From NCBI GenBank assembly GCA_031761405.1, contig JASEVX010000013.1, positions 44,224,704-44,288,703 on the forward strand: 64,000 bases of DNA. Direction: 5' to 3'. This DNA is from Serripes groenlandicus. Taxonomy: Eukaryota; Mollusca; Bivalvia; Cardiida; Cardiidae. The position numbers and the translations under genes are program-made. Below the pieces are notes generated by a model, which saw only the letters and a program-made list of their open reading frames with translations, was not told where the DNA came from and did no database searches. Positions 22,064 through 34,990 of the stretch are shown in pieces (the first letter of the stretch is position 1; every line of letters begins with the position of its first letter).

Positions 22064-25000
22064 AGTCATCAATTACACCACCAACATCATAGCATCATCA
22101 ATGACACCACCAACATCATAGCAGCATCAATGACACCACCATCATCATAGCATCAATTACACCACCAACATCATAGCATCATCAATGACACCACCAGCAT
22201 CATAGCATCAATTACACCACCAACACCATAGCATCATCAATTACACCACCAACATCATAGCATCATCAATTACACTACCAACATCATATCATCAACAATG
22301 ACACCACCAACATCATAGCATCATCAATTACACTACCAACATCATAGCATCATCAATTACACCACCAACATCATCAATTACACCAACAACATCATAGTAT
22401 CATCAATTACACCACCAACATCAAAGCATCATCAATTGCACCACCAACATCATAACATCATCAATTACACCACCAACATCATAGCATCATCAATTACACC
22501 ACCAACATCATATTATCATCAATTACACCACCAACACCATAGCATCATCAATGACACCACCAACATCATAGCATCATCAATTACACCACCAACATCATAA
22601 CATCATCAATTACACCACCAACATCATAGCATCATCAATTACACCACCAACATTATCAATTACACCACCAACATCATAGTACCATCAATGACACCACCAG
22701 CATCATAGCATCACCAATTACACCACCAACATCATAGCAGCATCAATTACACCACCAACATCATAGTATCAACAATTACACCACCAACATCATAGCATCA
22801 TCAATTACACCACCAACATTATAGTATCATCAATTACACCACCAACATCATAGCATCATCAATTACACCACCAACATCATAACATCATCAATTACACCAC
22901 CAACATCATAGTAACAGCAATTACACCACCAACATCATAGCATCATCAATTACACCACCAACATCATCAATTACACCACCAACATCATAGCATCAATTAA
23001 ACCACCAACATTATCAATTACACCACCAACATCTTAGCCTCATCAATGACACCACCAACATCATAGCAGCATCAATGACACCACCAGCATCATATCATCA
23101 TCAATGACACCAACATCATACCATCATCAATTACACCACCAACATCATATCATCATCAATTAGACCACCAACATCACAGCATCATCACTGACACCACCAG
23201 CATCATATCATCATCAATGACACCACCAACATCATAGCATCATCAATGACACCACCAGCATCATAGCATCATCAATTACACCACCAACATCATAACATCA
23301 TCAATTACACTCATCATCAATTAAACCAACAACATCATAGCATCATCAATTACACCACCAACATCATAGCATCATCAATTACACCACCAACATTATCAAT
23401 TAAACCACCAACATCATAGTACCATCAATGACACCACCAGCATCATAGCATCACCAATTACACCACCAACATCATAGCAGCATCAATTACACCACCAACA
23501 TCATAGTATCAACAATTACACCACCAACATCATAGCATCATCAATTACACCACCAACATCATAGTATCATCAATTACACCACCAACATCATATCATCATC
23601 AATTACACCACCAACATCATAACATCATCAATTACACCACCAACATCATAGTAACAGCAATTACACCACCAACATCATAGCATCATCAATTACACCACCA
23701 ACATCATAACATCATCAATTACACCACCAACATCATAGCATCATCAATTACACCACCAACATCATCAATTACACCACCAACATAATAGCATCATCAATTA
23801 AACCACCAACATTATCAATTACACCACCAACATCTTAGCCTCATCAATGACACCACCAACATCATAGCAGCATCAATGACACCACCAGCATCATATCATC
23901 ATCAATGACACCACCCGCATCATAGCATCATCAATGACACCACCAACATCATACCATCATCAATTACACCACCAACATCATAGCATCAATTACACCACCA
24001 ACACCATAGCATCATCAATTACACCACCAACATCATAGCATCATCAATTACACTACCAACATCATATCATCAACATCATAGCATCATCAATTACACTACC
24101 AACATCATAGCATCATCAATTACACCACCAACATCATCAATTACACCAACAACATCATAGTATCATCAATTACACCACCAACATCAAAGCATCATCAATT
24201 GCACCACCAACATCATAACATCATCAATTACACCACCAACATCATAGCATCATCAATTACACCACCAACATCATATTATCATCAATTACACCACCAACAC
24301 CATAGCATCATCAATGACACCACCAACATCATAGCATCATCAATTACACCACCAACATCATAACATCATCAATTACACCACCAACATCATAGCATCATCA
24401 ATTACACCACCAACATTATCAATTACACCACCAACATCATAGTACCATCAATGACACCACCAGCATCATAGCATCACCAATTACACCACCAACATCATAG
24501 CAGCATCAATTACACCACCAACATCATAGTATCAACAATTACACCACCAACATCATAGCATCATCAATTACACCACCAACATTATAGTATCATCAATTAC
24601 ACCACCAACATCATAGCATCATCAATTACACCACCAACATCATAACATCATCAATTACACCACCAACATCATAGTAACAGCAATTACACCACCAACATCA
24701 TAGCATCATCAATTACACCACCAACATCATCAATTACACCACCAACATCATAGCATCAATTAAACCACCAACATTATCAATTACACCACCAACATCTTAG
24801 CCTCATCAATGACACCACCAACATCATAGCAGCATCAATGACACCACCAGCATCATATCATCATCAATGACACCAACATCATACCATCATCAATTACACC
24901 ACCAACATCATATCATCATCAATTAGACCACCAACATCACAGCATCATCACTGACACCACCAGCATCATATCATCATCAATGACACCACCAACATCATAG

Positions 25001-28000
25001 CATCATCAATGACACCACCAGCATCATAGCATCATCAATTACACCACCAACATCATAACATCATCAATTACACTCATCATCAATTAAACCAACAACATCA
25101 TAGCATCATCAATTACACCACCAACATCATAGCATCATCAATTACACCACCAACATTATCAATTAAACCACCAACATCATAGTACCATCAATGACACCAC
25201 CAGCATCATAGCATCACCAATTACACCACCAACATCATAGCAGCATCAATTACACCACCAACATCATAGTATCAACAATTACACCACCAACATCATAGCA
25301 TCATCAATTACACCACCAACATCATAGTATCATCAATTACACCACCAACATCATATCATCATCAATTACACCACCAACATCATAACATCATCAATTACAC
25401 CACCAACATCATAGTAACAGCAATTACACCACCAACATCATAGCATCATCAATTACACCACCAACATCATAACATCATCAATTACACCACCAACATCATA
25501 GCATCATCAATTACACCACCAACATCATCAATTACACCACCAACATAATAGCATCATCAATTAAACCACCAACATTATCAATTACACCACCAACATCTTA
25601 GCCTCATCAATGACACCACCAACATCATAGCAGCATCAATGACACCACCAGCATCATATCATCATCAATGACACCACCCGCATCATAGCATCATCAATGA
25701 CACCACCAACATCATACCATCATCAATTACACCACCAACATCATATCATCATCAATTAGACCACCAACATCACAGCATCATCACTGACACCACCAGCATC
25801 ATATCATCATCAATGACACCACCAACATCATAGCATCATCAATGACACCACCAGCATCATAGCATCATCAATTACACCACCAACATCATAACATCATCAA
25901 TTACACTCATCATCAATTAAACCAACAACATCATAGCATCATCAATTACACCACCAACATCATAGCATTATCAATAACACCACCAACATCATAGCATCAT
26001 CAATTACACCACCAATATCATAGCATCATCAATGACACCACCAATATCATCAATGACACCACCAACATCATAGCATCATCAATGACACCACCAGCATCAT
26101 AGCATCATCAATTACACCACCAACATCATAACATCATCAATTACACTCATCATCAATTAAACCAACAACATCATAGCATCATCAATTACACCACCAACAT
26201 CATAGCATTATCAATAACACCACCAACATCATAGCATCATCAATTACACCACCAATATCATAGCATCATCAATGACACCACCAATATCATCAATTACACA
26301 ACCAACATCGTATCATCATCAATTACACCACCAACATTATCAATTACACCACCAACAATATCAATTACACCACCAACATTATCATATCATCATCAATTAC
26401 ACCACCAACATTATCATATCATCATCGATTACACCACCAACATCATCATATCATCATCAATTACACCACCAACACCATCATCAATTACACCACCAACATC
26501 GTCAATTACATCACCAATAACACCACCAACATTATCATATCATCATCAATTACACCACCAACATCATCATATCATCATCAATTACACCACCAACATCCTT
26601 GTATCATCATCAATTACACCACCAACATTATCATATTATCATAAACAACACCACAAACATCATCAACATCAGTATCAATTACACCACCAACATCATCAAT
26701 TACATCACCAATTACACCACCAACATTATCATATCATCATCAATTACACCACCAACAGTATGATAGCATGATCAATGACACGACCAACATCATAGAATCA
26801 TCAATGACATCACCAACATCATCAATTACACCACCAACATCATCGTATGATCATCAATTACACCACCAACATTATCAATTACACCACCAACAATATCATA
26901 TCATTATCAATTACACCACCAACATTAGCATATCATCATCAATTACACCACCAACATTATCATATCATCAGCAATTACACGACCAACATTATCATATCAT
27001 CATCAATTACATCACCAACATCATCCTATCATCATCAATTACACCACCAACATCATCATATCATGATAAATTACACCACCAACATCATCATAACATCACC
27101 TATTACATCACCCACTTCGTCCTATTATCATTAATTACACCACCACCAACATCATCATATCATGATAAGTTACACCACCAATATCATCATAACATCACCA
27201 ATTACACCTCCAACATCATCATAACATCATCAATTACATCACCAACCTCATCATATCATCATCAATTACACCACCAACATCATCGATTACACCACCAACA
27301 TCATTGTACCATCAGCAATTACACCACCAACATCATCGTATCATCAGCAATTACACCACCAACATCATCGTATCATCATCAATGAAACCTCCAACATCAT
27401 CATAACATCATCAATTACACCATCAACATTATCCATCATAACATCATCAATTACACCACCAACATCATCATATCATCATCAATTACACCACCAACATCAT
27501 CATCAATTACACCACCAACGTCATTCTGTCATTATCAATTACACCACCAACATCATCCTATCATCATCAATTACACTACGACCAACATCATCATATCTTG
27601 ATAAATTACACCACCAACATCATCATAACATCACCAATGAAACCTCCAACATTATCATAACATCATCAATTACACCACCAACATCATCTTATCATCATCA
27701 ATTACATCACCAACATCATCAATTACACCACCCACATCATCCTTTCATCATCAATTACACCATCAACGTCATCATCAATTACACCACCAAAATCATCCTA
27801 TCATCATCAATGACACAACCAACATCATCATTTCATGATAAATTACACCACCAACATCATCAATTACACCACCAACATCATCGTATCATAATCAATTATA
27901 CCACCAACATCATCATTTCATGATAAATTACACCACCAACATCATCATAACATTATCAATTACACCATCAACGTCATCATCAATTACACCACCAAAATCA

Positions 28001-28735
28001 TCCTATCTTCATCAATGACACAACCAACATCATCATTTCATGATAAATTACACCACCAACATCATCAATTACACCACCAACATCATCGTATCATACATAA
28101 TCAATTATACCACCAACATCATCATTTCATGATAAATTACACCACCAACATCTTCATAACATTATCAATTACACCACCAACATAATCAAAACATTATCAA
28201 TTATACCACCAACATCATCATATCATCATCAAATAAACCACCAGCATCATCCTATCTTCATCAATTACACCACAAACATCATCATATTATCAGTAATTAC
28301 ACCACCATCTCAGCATACCATCATCAATTACACCACCAACATTATTATATCATCATCAATGACACCACCAATGTCATCATATCATCATCAATGACACCAC
28401 CAATGTCATCATATCATCAATTACACCACCAACATCATCATATCATCATCAATTACACCACCAACATCATCATTTCATGATCAATTACACCACCAACATC
28501 ATCATAACATCATCAATGACAACACCAACATAATCATAACATTATCAATTACACCACCAACATAATCAAAACATTATCAATTAAACCACCAACATCATCC
28601 TATCCTCATCAATTACGCCACCAACATCATCCTATCATCATCAATTACACCACCAACATCATCATATTATCATCAATTACACCACCAACGTCGGCATACC
28701 ATCATCAATTACACCACCAACATTATTATATTTTG
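22064..28735. repeat. G-poor CAT/CAC satellite, about 6.7 kb, with higher-order repeats
   Basis: The basic unit is about 29 bp (ATCAATTACACCACCAACAT plus CATAGCATC) to about 26260, then about 32 bp with extra CAT triplets (CATCATATCATCATC) to 28735. The + strand has very few G. In the first part, landmark variants repeat at exactly 1763 bp: AGTACCATCAATG at 22678/24441 and 23418/25181, ATCTTAGCCTC at 23031/24794, and TCATCATCAATTAAACC at 23311/25074. A smaller 240-bp duplication is seen at about 25910/26150. His/Gln-rich frames (26272-26520, 26768-27385) are translations of the repeat. Confidence 0.95.
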
Positions 28736-29720
28736 CATCCAAACTGTGTATCAGAACATTCATCTCCATCAAATCTTGGACAAGTTCGAAACTGGGCCAT
28801 ATGAGGTCAAAAACGAGGTCAACTTGAGCATGTTGAAACTTTATCAGAATGTTTGTCTTGATGATATGTAGGTCAAGTTTGAAATGGGTCATGTCGGGTC
28901 AAAAGTAGGTCACTAGGTCAAATTGAAGGAAAATCTTGTTAACACTCCAGATGTCGCAATTTTTGCTTCAGCTGTTTGAACGAATGTTTGTCTTAAAAAT
29001 ATCTAGGTCAAGTTCGAATATGGGTCATATTGGGTCAGAAACTAGGTCACTAGGCCAAATTGAAGGTTAATCTTGTTAACACTGTAAAGGCCACATTTTC
29101 AACTTGAGCATGTTGAAATTTTGTCAGAATGTTTGTCTTAAAGATATCTAGGTCATATTGAGTCATAAACTAGTTCACTAGGCCAAATTTAGGGAAAATC
29201 TTGTTAACTCTGTATAAGCCGCATGTTTTGAAATTTGGTCAGAATGTTGAGCTAAATGATATCTAGGCCAAGTTCGAATATGGGTCATGTGGGGTCGAAA
29301 ACTAGGTCACTAGGCTAAATTGAAGGAAAATCTTGTTTACACTTTGATGCCACATTTTTTGCTTAAGCAGCTTGAAATTTGGTCAGAATGTTTGTCTGAA
29401 TTATATCTAGGTCAAGTTCGAATATGGGTCATATTGGGTCAGAAACAAGGTCAATAAAGGAAAATATTGTTCAAACTCCGGAGGCCGCATTTTTACTTTG
29501 AGCAAGTTGAAAAATTGTCAGAATGTTGTCTTGATGATATCTAGTCCATGTTGGAATATGGGTCATATCAGGTAAAAAAATATATATCACTAGGCCAAAT
29601 GAAGGAAAATCTTGTTAACACTAAGGAGGTTGCATTCAGAATAATTGTCTTGATGTGTTTTGCATTGCAGTACATTGTATAATTAAGGTGAGCGATCCAG
29701 GGCCATCCTGGCCCTCTTGT
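28735..29720 (+). mobile_element. Tandem-core element ending in a hairpin, next to copy A promoter
   Basis: About seven diverged units of 120-150 bp carry GGTCAGAATGTTTGTCTTG, GATATCTAGGTCAAGTTC, GGGTCATATTGGGTC, ACTAGGTCACTAGG and GGAAAATCTTGTTAACACT. The end, GTGAGCGATCCAGGGCCATC plus a matching CTGGCCCTC arm and TTGT, is a hairpin terminus also seen near 19166. This kind of tandem element is widespread in bivalve genomes. It is absent from the same place in copy B, so it inserted (or replaced local DNA) after duplication. The left boundary within the satellite is not sharp. Confidence 0.7.
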
Positions 29721-29755
29721 TTAAGGTTTTAATTTGATAATAATTATTCGCCGAA

Positions 29756-29785
29756 TATAAACACAGTTGTTTAATTTAATTACAG
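29756..29785 (+). promoter_or_regulatory. TATAAA and candidate 3' splice site before copy A gene
   Basis: TATAAA lies at 29756-29761, and a T-rich tract ending in TACAG has AG at 29784-29785, 13 bp before the ATG. Either the gene has a short leader from a TATA promoter, or the coding exon is preceded by a 5' UTR intron ending here. The TACAG is kept in copy B (51802-51806) but the TATAAA is lost there through a 13-to-1-bp change, which favours the splice-acceptor reading. Both readings are inference. Confidence 0.4.
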
Positions 29786-29797
29786 ACTCGACACACA

Positions 29798-31510
29798 ATG
29801 GCTGAAGCAAATATTGCTGGAAACACAAATCTGTCGGAAGAAGACACCACAAGGATGTGTGATCCTTGCAAGTTTGGAGGGGTAAACACACAAGCAGATA
29901 CTTTCTGTCAGGTCTGTTCAGAATATCTATGCGAGACATGTGAAGAAGTTCATCGACGTTTAAGAGCTACGCGAGAGCATGAGCTTAAACCATTCGACGT
30001 GTCGAGGAAGAGGTCGATTAAACAAAATGAACTGCTTTCTTCCGTCATGAGATGCACAGTCCATGATGAAGGAAACCTTTCACTGTTCTGTTTAAGTCAT
30101 GGTGTAGCCATATGCGACCGGTGCAGCGCACTTAAACACAGACGATGTGAAGTCCAGCCAATGAAAGATGCTGTACATGAAGCAAAGACAACAAATAAAG
30201 TGGAAGTATTTTTAGAGAAGATCAGGTCCTTATCTACAGCGATCATAGATCTTAAAGATTCAAGAGAAAGGGATCAAATGCATATCATAAATTGCTGTAT
30301 GGAATCTAAACAGGACGTTATTGAATTAAAAAGGGAAGTAATTGAATGGATTGAGAAATTAGCGGAGGATATTGAAAACGCTATTTGTGACATAGAAAAG
30401 AAACTCACGACTGAAGCAGAAAATGATATAAAAGCAACAAACGAAATGAGCGCACAATTCCAGGAAACTATTGATTCTTTTCAATGTTTGGGCCATTTAG
30501 ATCAGGAAGCTGCGTTTGTTCTTATGACGAAAGAGAAACACAAACTCGACGAAGGGAAAGAAGCGAAAGACGATATACTGAAGGAGATTAAACCAGTCAA
30601 GTTTGAATTTCACAAGTGCGACAAACTCATGACCTTAATGTCCGAAGTAACCTCAATGGGTACATTCAAAACAGATGATCCAAGTGTCTGTCCCAAGCAA
30701 CTTTCATCGAATGATAATCGATTCTGTTTTCAGAAAATAGTGTCGGCGACAAGAAGAGACATTGATATTGGGCCAACTAGATGTGCCACGGGATGCGTGT
30801 TTATGCCAGACGGACGATTGGTCGTTTGTGAAGGTCTTGGGAGTGATTCGGTCAAAGTTTTTTCAGAGGACTTCAAACAACACAGTGAGATTAACATTGC
30901 CTCTGTATGGGATGTGGCTGTTGTATCCGAGAACCAGATAATCGTGAGTCAAAGAAATGGAAATTTGCTTCAATTCTTGAATATTTCCGGTGCTATTGCG
31001 AAGGGGAAAACAATTCCAGTCGGAATGAAAGGTTGGGGCGTTGACTGTAAACATGATAAAATATACGTCACTTGTCATGATGTCAATAGAAGACACGGGG
31101 GAAAGGTTAAGGTACTGACAATGACTGGTGACACGGTGAACATGTTTAACGTTAGTCAGGGTCGTCCTTATTACCTAGCTGTCAACAATGCCGGTGACAG
31201 AATCGTTGTTAGTACGAATACACATGGCGTGCAGTGTTATGACAGCACTGGAACTACACTGTATACATATACTGACAGTCAGCTTAAGTTTAGTCTTGGT
31301 GTGTTGTCTGACTCGTATGACAACTTTATAGTGTGTGGACGAGACACTAACAATATACACGTGGTGAATAGTGACGGTACCAAGCAGAAGGGTCTCTTAA
31401 CATCTAAGGATGGAATGAACCAGCCTTATTGTCTTGCGTACAGACCCAGTGATAAGACACTAATTATAGGACAGTTTTCGACATCACTCTTGGTGTTTAA
31501 ACTCAATTAG
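29798..31510 (+). CDS. B-box / coiled-coil / NHL-propeller protein (RING-less TRIM-like), copy A
   Basis: A complete 570-residue frame in one exon. The ATG has a good context (ACACAATGG). B-box 1 covers residues 21-61 (C21, C24, C37, C40, C45, C48, H52, H61). B-box 2 covers 86-117 (C86, H89, C98, H101, C106, C109, H114, and C117 where His is usual). A Glu/Lys-rich coiled coil spans about 125-290. Six propeller-like repeats follow at about 42-residue spacing, marked by GCVFMPDGRLVVCEG (330), VWDVAVVSENQIIVSQ (370), GWGVDCKHDKIYVTC (412), YLAVNNAGDRIVVS (457), LGVLSDSYDNFIVCG (500) and YCLAYRPSDKTLIIGQ (543). No RING precedes the B-boxes, so it is a TRIM-like protein that probably oligomerises through the coil and binds protein or RNA through the propeller. 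Such genes are greatly expanded in bivalves and often linked to innate immunity; a role here is inference. Compared with copy B it has 13 extra residues at about 295-307. Confidence 0.9.
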   Translation: MAEANIAGNTNLSEEDTTRMCDPCKFGGVNTQADTFCQVCSEYLCETCEEVHRRLRATREHELKPFDVSRKRSIKQNELLSSVMRCTVHDEGNLSLFCLSHGVAICDRCSALKHRRCEVQPMKDAVHEAKTTNKVEVFLEKIRSLSTAIIDLKDSRERDQMHIINCCMESKQDVIELKREVIEWIEKLAEDIENAICDIEKKLTTEAENDIKATNEMSAQFQETIDSFQCLGHLDQEAAFVLMTKEKHKLDEGKEAKDDILKEIKPVKFEFHKCDKLMTLMSEVTSMGTFKTDDPSVCPKQLSSNDNRFCFQKIVSATRRDIDIGPTRCATGCVFMPDGRLVVCEGLGSDSVKVFSEDFKQHSEINIASVWDVAVVSENQIIVSQRNGNLLQFLNISGAIAKGKTIPVGMKGWGVDCKHDKIYVTCHDVNRRHGGKVKVLTMTGDTVNMFNVSQGRPYYLAVNNAGDRIVVSTNTHGVQCYDSTGTTLYTYTDSQLKFSLGVLSDSYDNFIVCGRDTNNIHVVNSDGTKQKGLLTSKDGMNQPYCLAYRPSDKTLIIGQFSTSLLVFKLN

Positions 31511-31669
31511 AACTAAACATCTGGTACAGTGTCTAAAAATTTAGTAATTCAGACCCGATGATCGAGATATCCGATTCAGAAAAGAAAATAATCGTTAACC
31601 ACCAACTGTAATTAAAATAACATTGTAAATAACATTAATAATGCAGTTTCATCATAACCTATGTTTGTT

Positions 31670-31675
31670 AATAAA
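31670..31675 (+). terminator. Poly(A) signal AATAAA, copy A
   Basis: AATAAA lies about 160 bp after the stop codon. The equivalent site in copy B reads AATAAG, and copy B has its own AATAAA about 30 bp further on. A second shared AATAAA follows near 31840. Confidence 0.55.
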
Positions 31676-32285
31676 GTGTAATTGAGTGGGTCTTTGCGAA
31701 ACAAATCATTAGGCATTTGCTACCAGTGAAGATCTAGATGAGTCAGTCCAATACAAGCCTTTTACTACACCAGTTATACTAACATTAAGGTTGATTTTCG
31801 GAAGGCATAGTTCAATAAGTGATTTTCAGTGTAAAAACAAATAAAATACAAATCCTTCATTATGAATATATTATATATAACTGGCATGCTTGTAATGACT
31901 GAGTCAATATATTAGATTTGAATTACAGAACAATTTTAAAACTATCAAACTGAACATTTTATATTAAGAAAGAAATACACATTATTCTTTATATAACTTT
32001 ATGTAAGTGTAATTAATAAGTTATGTGATGGAAAGAAACAGTTCTGTGATTTCCCTTTTCTGAACTATGTACATGCATTTTGTTTGTTTATGAATGTGAG
32101 AATATAGTTATTTGCGGAAAGGAAACGGTTATGTGATATGCCCTTACTTAACTGTGTACATGCAGTCATTTTATATTTTGTCTGTGATACTTTAGTTATG
32201 TGCACGATGGAAACGCGTCTGAGATATCCCCTGTCTTGCCCGTGTACGTGATTAAACTATTTTAAAACTATTGTACAGTCGTCTA
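31676..32285. other. 3' flank of copy A gene; no further gene
   Basis: Closely matches 53690-54275 after the copy B gene. Repeated phrases such as GGAAACGGTTATGTGATAT, then CTGTGTACATGCA, occur three times (near 32030, 32120 and 32200), the decayed start of a tandem repeat. No open frame of interest. Confidence 0.6.
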
Positions 32286-32289
32286 TGGT

Positions 32290-33535
32290 AAACATATAGA
32301 CAGCCTAAGGTGTAACATATAGACAGCTTAAAGTGTAATGTATGGACATACTGAACCAATAGCGTCTGTGGTAAACATATAGACAGCTTAACTTGTTACA
32401 TATGGACATACTGAACCAATTGCGTCTGTGGTAAACATATAGACAGCTTAATGTGTTACGTATGGACATACTGAACCAATAGCGTCTGTGGTAAACATAT
32501 AGACAGCTTAACGTGTTACGTATGGACATACTGAACCAATAGCGTCTGTGGTAAACATATAGACAGCTTAATGTGTTACGTATGGACATACTGAACCAAT
32601 AGCGTCTGTGGTAAACATATAGACAGCTTAACGTGTTACGTATGGACATACTGAACCAATAGCGTCTGTGGTAAACATATAGACAGCTTAACGTGTTACG
32701 TATGGACATACTGAACCAATAGTGTCTGTGGTAAACATATAGACAGATTAACGTGTAACATATAGACAGCTTAACCTGTAACATATAGACAGCTTAACGT
32801 GTTACGTATGGACATACTGAACCAATAGCGTCTGTGGTAAACATATAGACAGCTTAACGTGTTACGTATGGACATACTGAACCAATAGCGTCTGTGGTAA
32901 ACATATAGACAGCTTAATGTGTTACGTATGGACATACTGAACCAATAGCGTCTGTGGTAAACATATAGACAGCTTAACGTGTTACGTATGGACATACTGA
33001 ACCAATAGTGTCTGTGGTAAACATATAGACAGATTAACGTGTAACATATAGACAGCTTAACCTGTAACATATAGACAGCTTAACGTGTTACGTATGGACA
33101 TACTGAACCAATAGCGTCTGTGGTAAACATATAGACAGCTTAACGTGTTACGTATGGACATACTGAACCAATAGCGTCTGTGGTAAACATATAGACAGCT
33201 TAATGTGTTACGTATGGACATACTGAACCAATAGCGTCTGTGGTAAACATATAGACAGCTTTACGTGTTACGTATGGACATACTGAACCAATAGTCGTCT
33301 GTGGTAAACATATAGACAGCTTAACTTGTAACATATGGACATACTGAACCAATAGCGTCTGTGGTAAACATATAGACAGCTTAACCTGTAACATATGGAC
33401 ATACTGAACCAATAGCGTCTGTGGTAAACATATAGACAGCTTAACGTGTTACGTATGGACATACTGAACCAATAGCGTCTGTGGTAAACATATAGACAGC
33501 TTAACGTGTAACACATAGACATATTGAACCAATGG
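32290..33535. repeat. 60-bp minisatellite, copy A, about 20 homogeneous units
   Basis: The unit contains TATGGACATACTGAACCAAT, AGCGTCTGTGGTAAACATAT and AGACAGCTTAACGTGTTACG, nearly invariant. An irregular junction with short 20-bp CATATAGACAGCTTAAC units recurs at 32721 and 33007 (286-bp higher-order step). Because 60 is divisible by three, minus-strand frames 32305-32784 and 32771-33070 read a 20-residue repeat and are not supported as proteins. Confidence 0.95.
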
Positions 33536-33764
33536 CGGAGCGAAACAGTTTTTTAGCGGCAATTAGCGGCAATTAGCATAATGTGTATATCCTACGTTTT
33601 GATATTGTGACATTTCCAATAAGACCCATTTTCCATCGAAGGGAAATAAATAATTACGTGTCTAAAGATGTGAACTGTCAATAAGATATATAGATATATA
33701 CATTTAATTTACATATTTAAATAAGAAAGGAAACTTAACACAGTCCAATCTGAATCGCTCTAAA
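33536..33764. other. Short spacer
   Basis: Shared with copy B (56036-56256). It contains AGCGGCAATT twice in copy A. No function is visible. Confidence 0.5.
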
Positions 33765-34020
33765 CGATTTTATTTATTGGAGTTCAACACAATTTTCAGC
33801 GGCGTTTCGGTGATATCACGGCGTTCAGTTGACATAGCGTACATTGTACTTGTGTGTCTTTCTAACACCGTTACTCAGCACATCATTCGTCCCAAAAAAC
33901 TGGCTACAACACATACTTTTTTTGCCCGTTGGAGGAAGACGAATGACACTTGTCAAAATATCGATCTTCGGATAAAGTGAATGACGAACAAGGGTTCGAA
34001 CCAACTACCACTAAATTGAA
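33765..34020 (-). mobile_element. SINE family 1, antisense, copy A
   Basis: Reads as the reverse complement of the SINE at 45934-46231: TTTCGGTGATATCACGGCG, CACATCATTCGTCC, AACTGGCTACAACACAT, GGAGGAAGACGAATGACACT, and an antisense box B at GGGTTCGAACC (33993). It is present at the same place in copy B, so it inserted before the duplication. Confidence 0.75.
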
Positions 34021-34430
34021 AGTCACGTCGTATTATGTGAACCAAATGCATTTAATACAACGTAATTGGAGTCCCAATCGTCTAGGTTAAAACAATACAC
34101 TATATTTTACAAAGAACTGAGATATGTCAAAAGTATAGTTCAATGATTGAGTAGAAAGCTTGCAGCGATATAGTCTTAAATACGCCTTATAGCGTTCCTA
34201 TCTTAAGACGCTATGCTTAACATTCACTGAAATATATTAGAATGGTTTCCTACAAGATTAAAGGTTATAATATCTTATGACGGTGATATATTTTAAGACG
34301 TAATAATGAAAACTCAATGGGGTGTGGTTTAATAAAGAGGTATTCCTACAAGTTCAAGGGTTATATGAAGATGATATATTCACATTTACTAAATGTATGA
34401 GCGACGCTATGTGAAAAGCAATAAATAGGT
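34021..34430. other. No gene recognised
   Basis: AT-rich spacer with two diverged copies of CCTACAAG(A/T)T(T/C)AAGGGTTATA (near 34250 and 34345). Shared with 56521-56930. Confidence 0.5.
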
Positions 34431-34875
34431 ATTTACTGACAGTATAGAATCAGATCATCCAGTTCATCCGTTCAGTCTGATCTGACCGTATGGCGCTCTG
34501 CAAAAATCAACCAATATACTCTATACATTTGCTGTCAGTTTATACCCAGATCAGCCAGCCAATTCGTCCAGTCTAATCGGACCATGCGGCGCTCTTCGAA
34601 AATCAACCAATATACATTTGCTGCTAGTATAGAACCAGATCGGTCAGCACATCCGTTCAGTCTGATCTGACCGTGCGGTGCTCTGTGAAAAACCAACCAA
34701 TAAGCATTTACTGCCAGTATGGAATCAGATCAGCCAGCATGTCAGAATAATATGTTAAGGACAGGCACTACACCATTTTGTGTATAGTTCCATTTCAATG
34801 TAGCTTATTTTGATTCTGTTAAAACACATATTGTTGATTTTTAATTGTTTCATTATTATGCAAGTTTTAGTTTCA

Positions 34876-34990
34876 TGTGTTACGTATATTTAAAGGTTAA
34901 ATAAATATAATAAGTGGTATATATAAAAGTGTGTTATGTATATTTAAAGGTTAAATAAATATAATAAGTGGTATATAAAAGTGTGTTATC
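34876..34990. repeat. 54-bp tandem repeat, two copies
   Basis: Two units of TATTTAAAGGTTAAATAAA, ATAATAAGTGGTATATA and AAAAGTGTGTTA. The same place in copy B has eight units (57408-57842). The left and right flanks match in both copies. Confidence 0.95.

Noticed and set aside
26272..27385. His/Gln-rich proteins from the CAT/CAC satellite
   Set aside because: Pure satellite translation, in up to three frames at once, starting and ending at random repeat variants. The same applies at 48005-49830 and 51305-51625.
29798..31510. Full TRIM E3 ligase (RING + B-box + coil + NHL)
   Set aside because: No RING cysteine/histidine pattern precedes the first B-box in either gene, and upstream DNA is repeat or AT-rich. 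A separate upstream RING exon cannot be excluded but is not seen.
32305..33522. Long minus-strand frames of a 20-residue repeat (CLYVYHRRYWFSM type)
   Set aside because: The 60-bp unit lacks a stop in some frames and its length is a multiple of three, so frames stay open automatically. There is no non-repeat domain, and the phase changes at every irregular junction.
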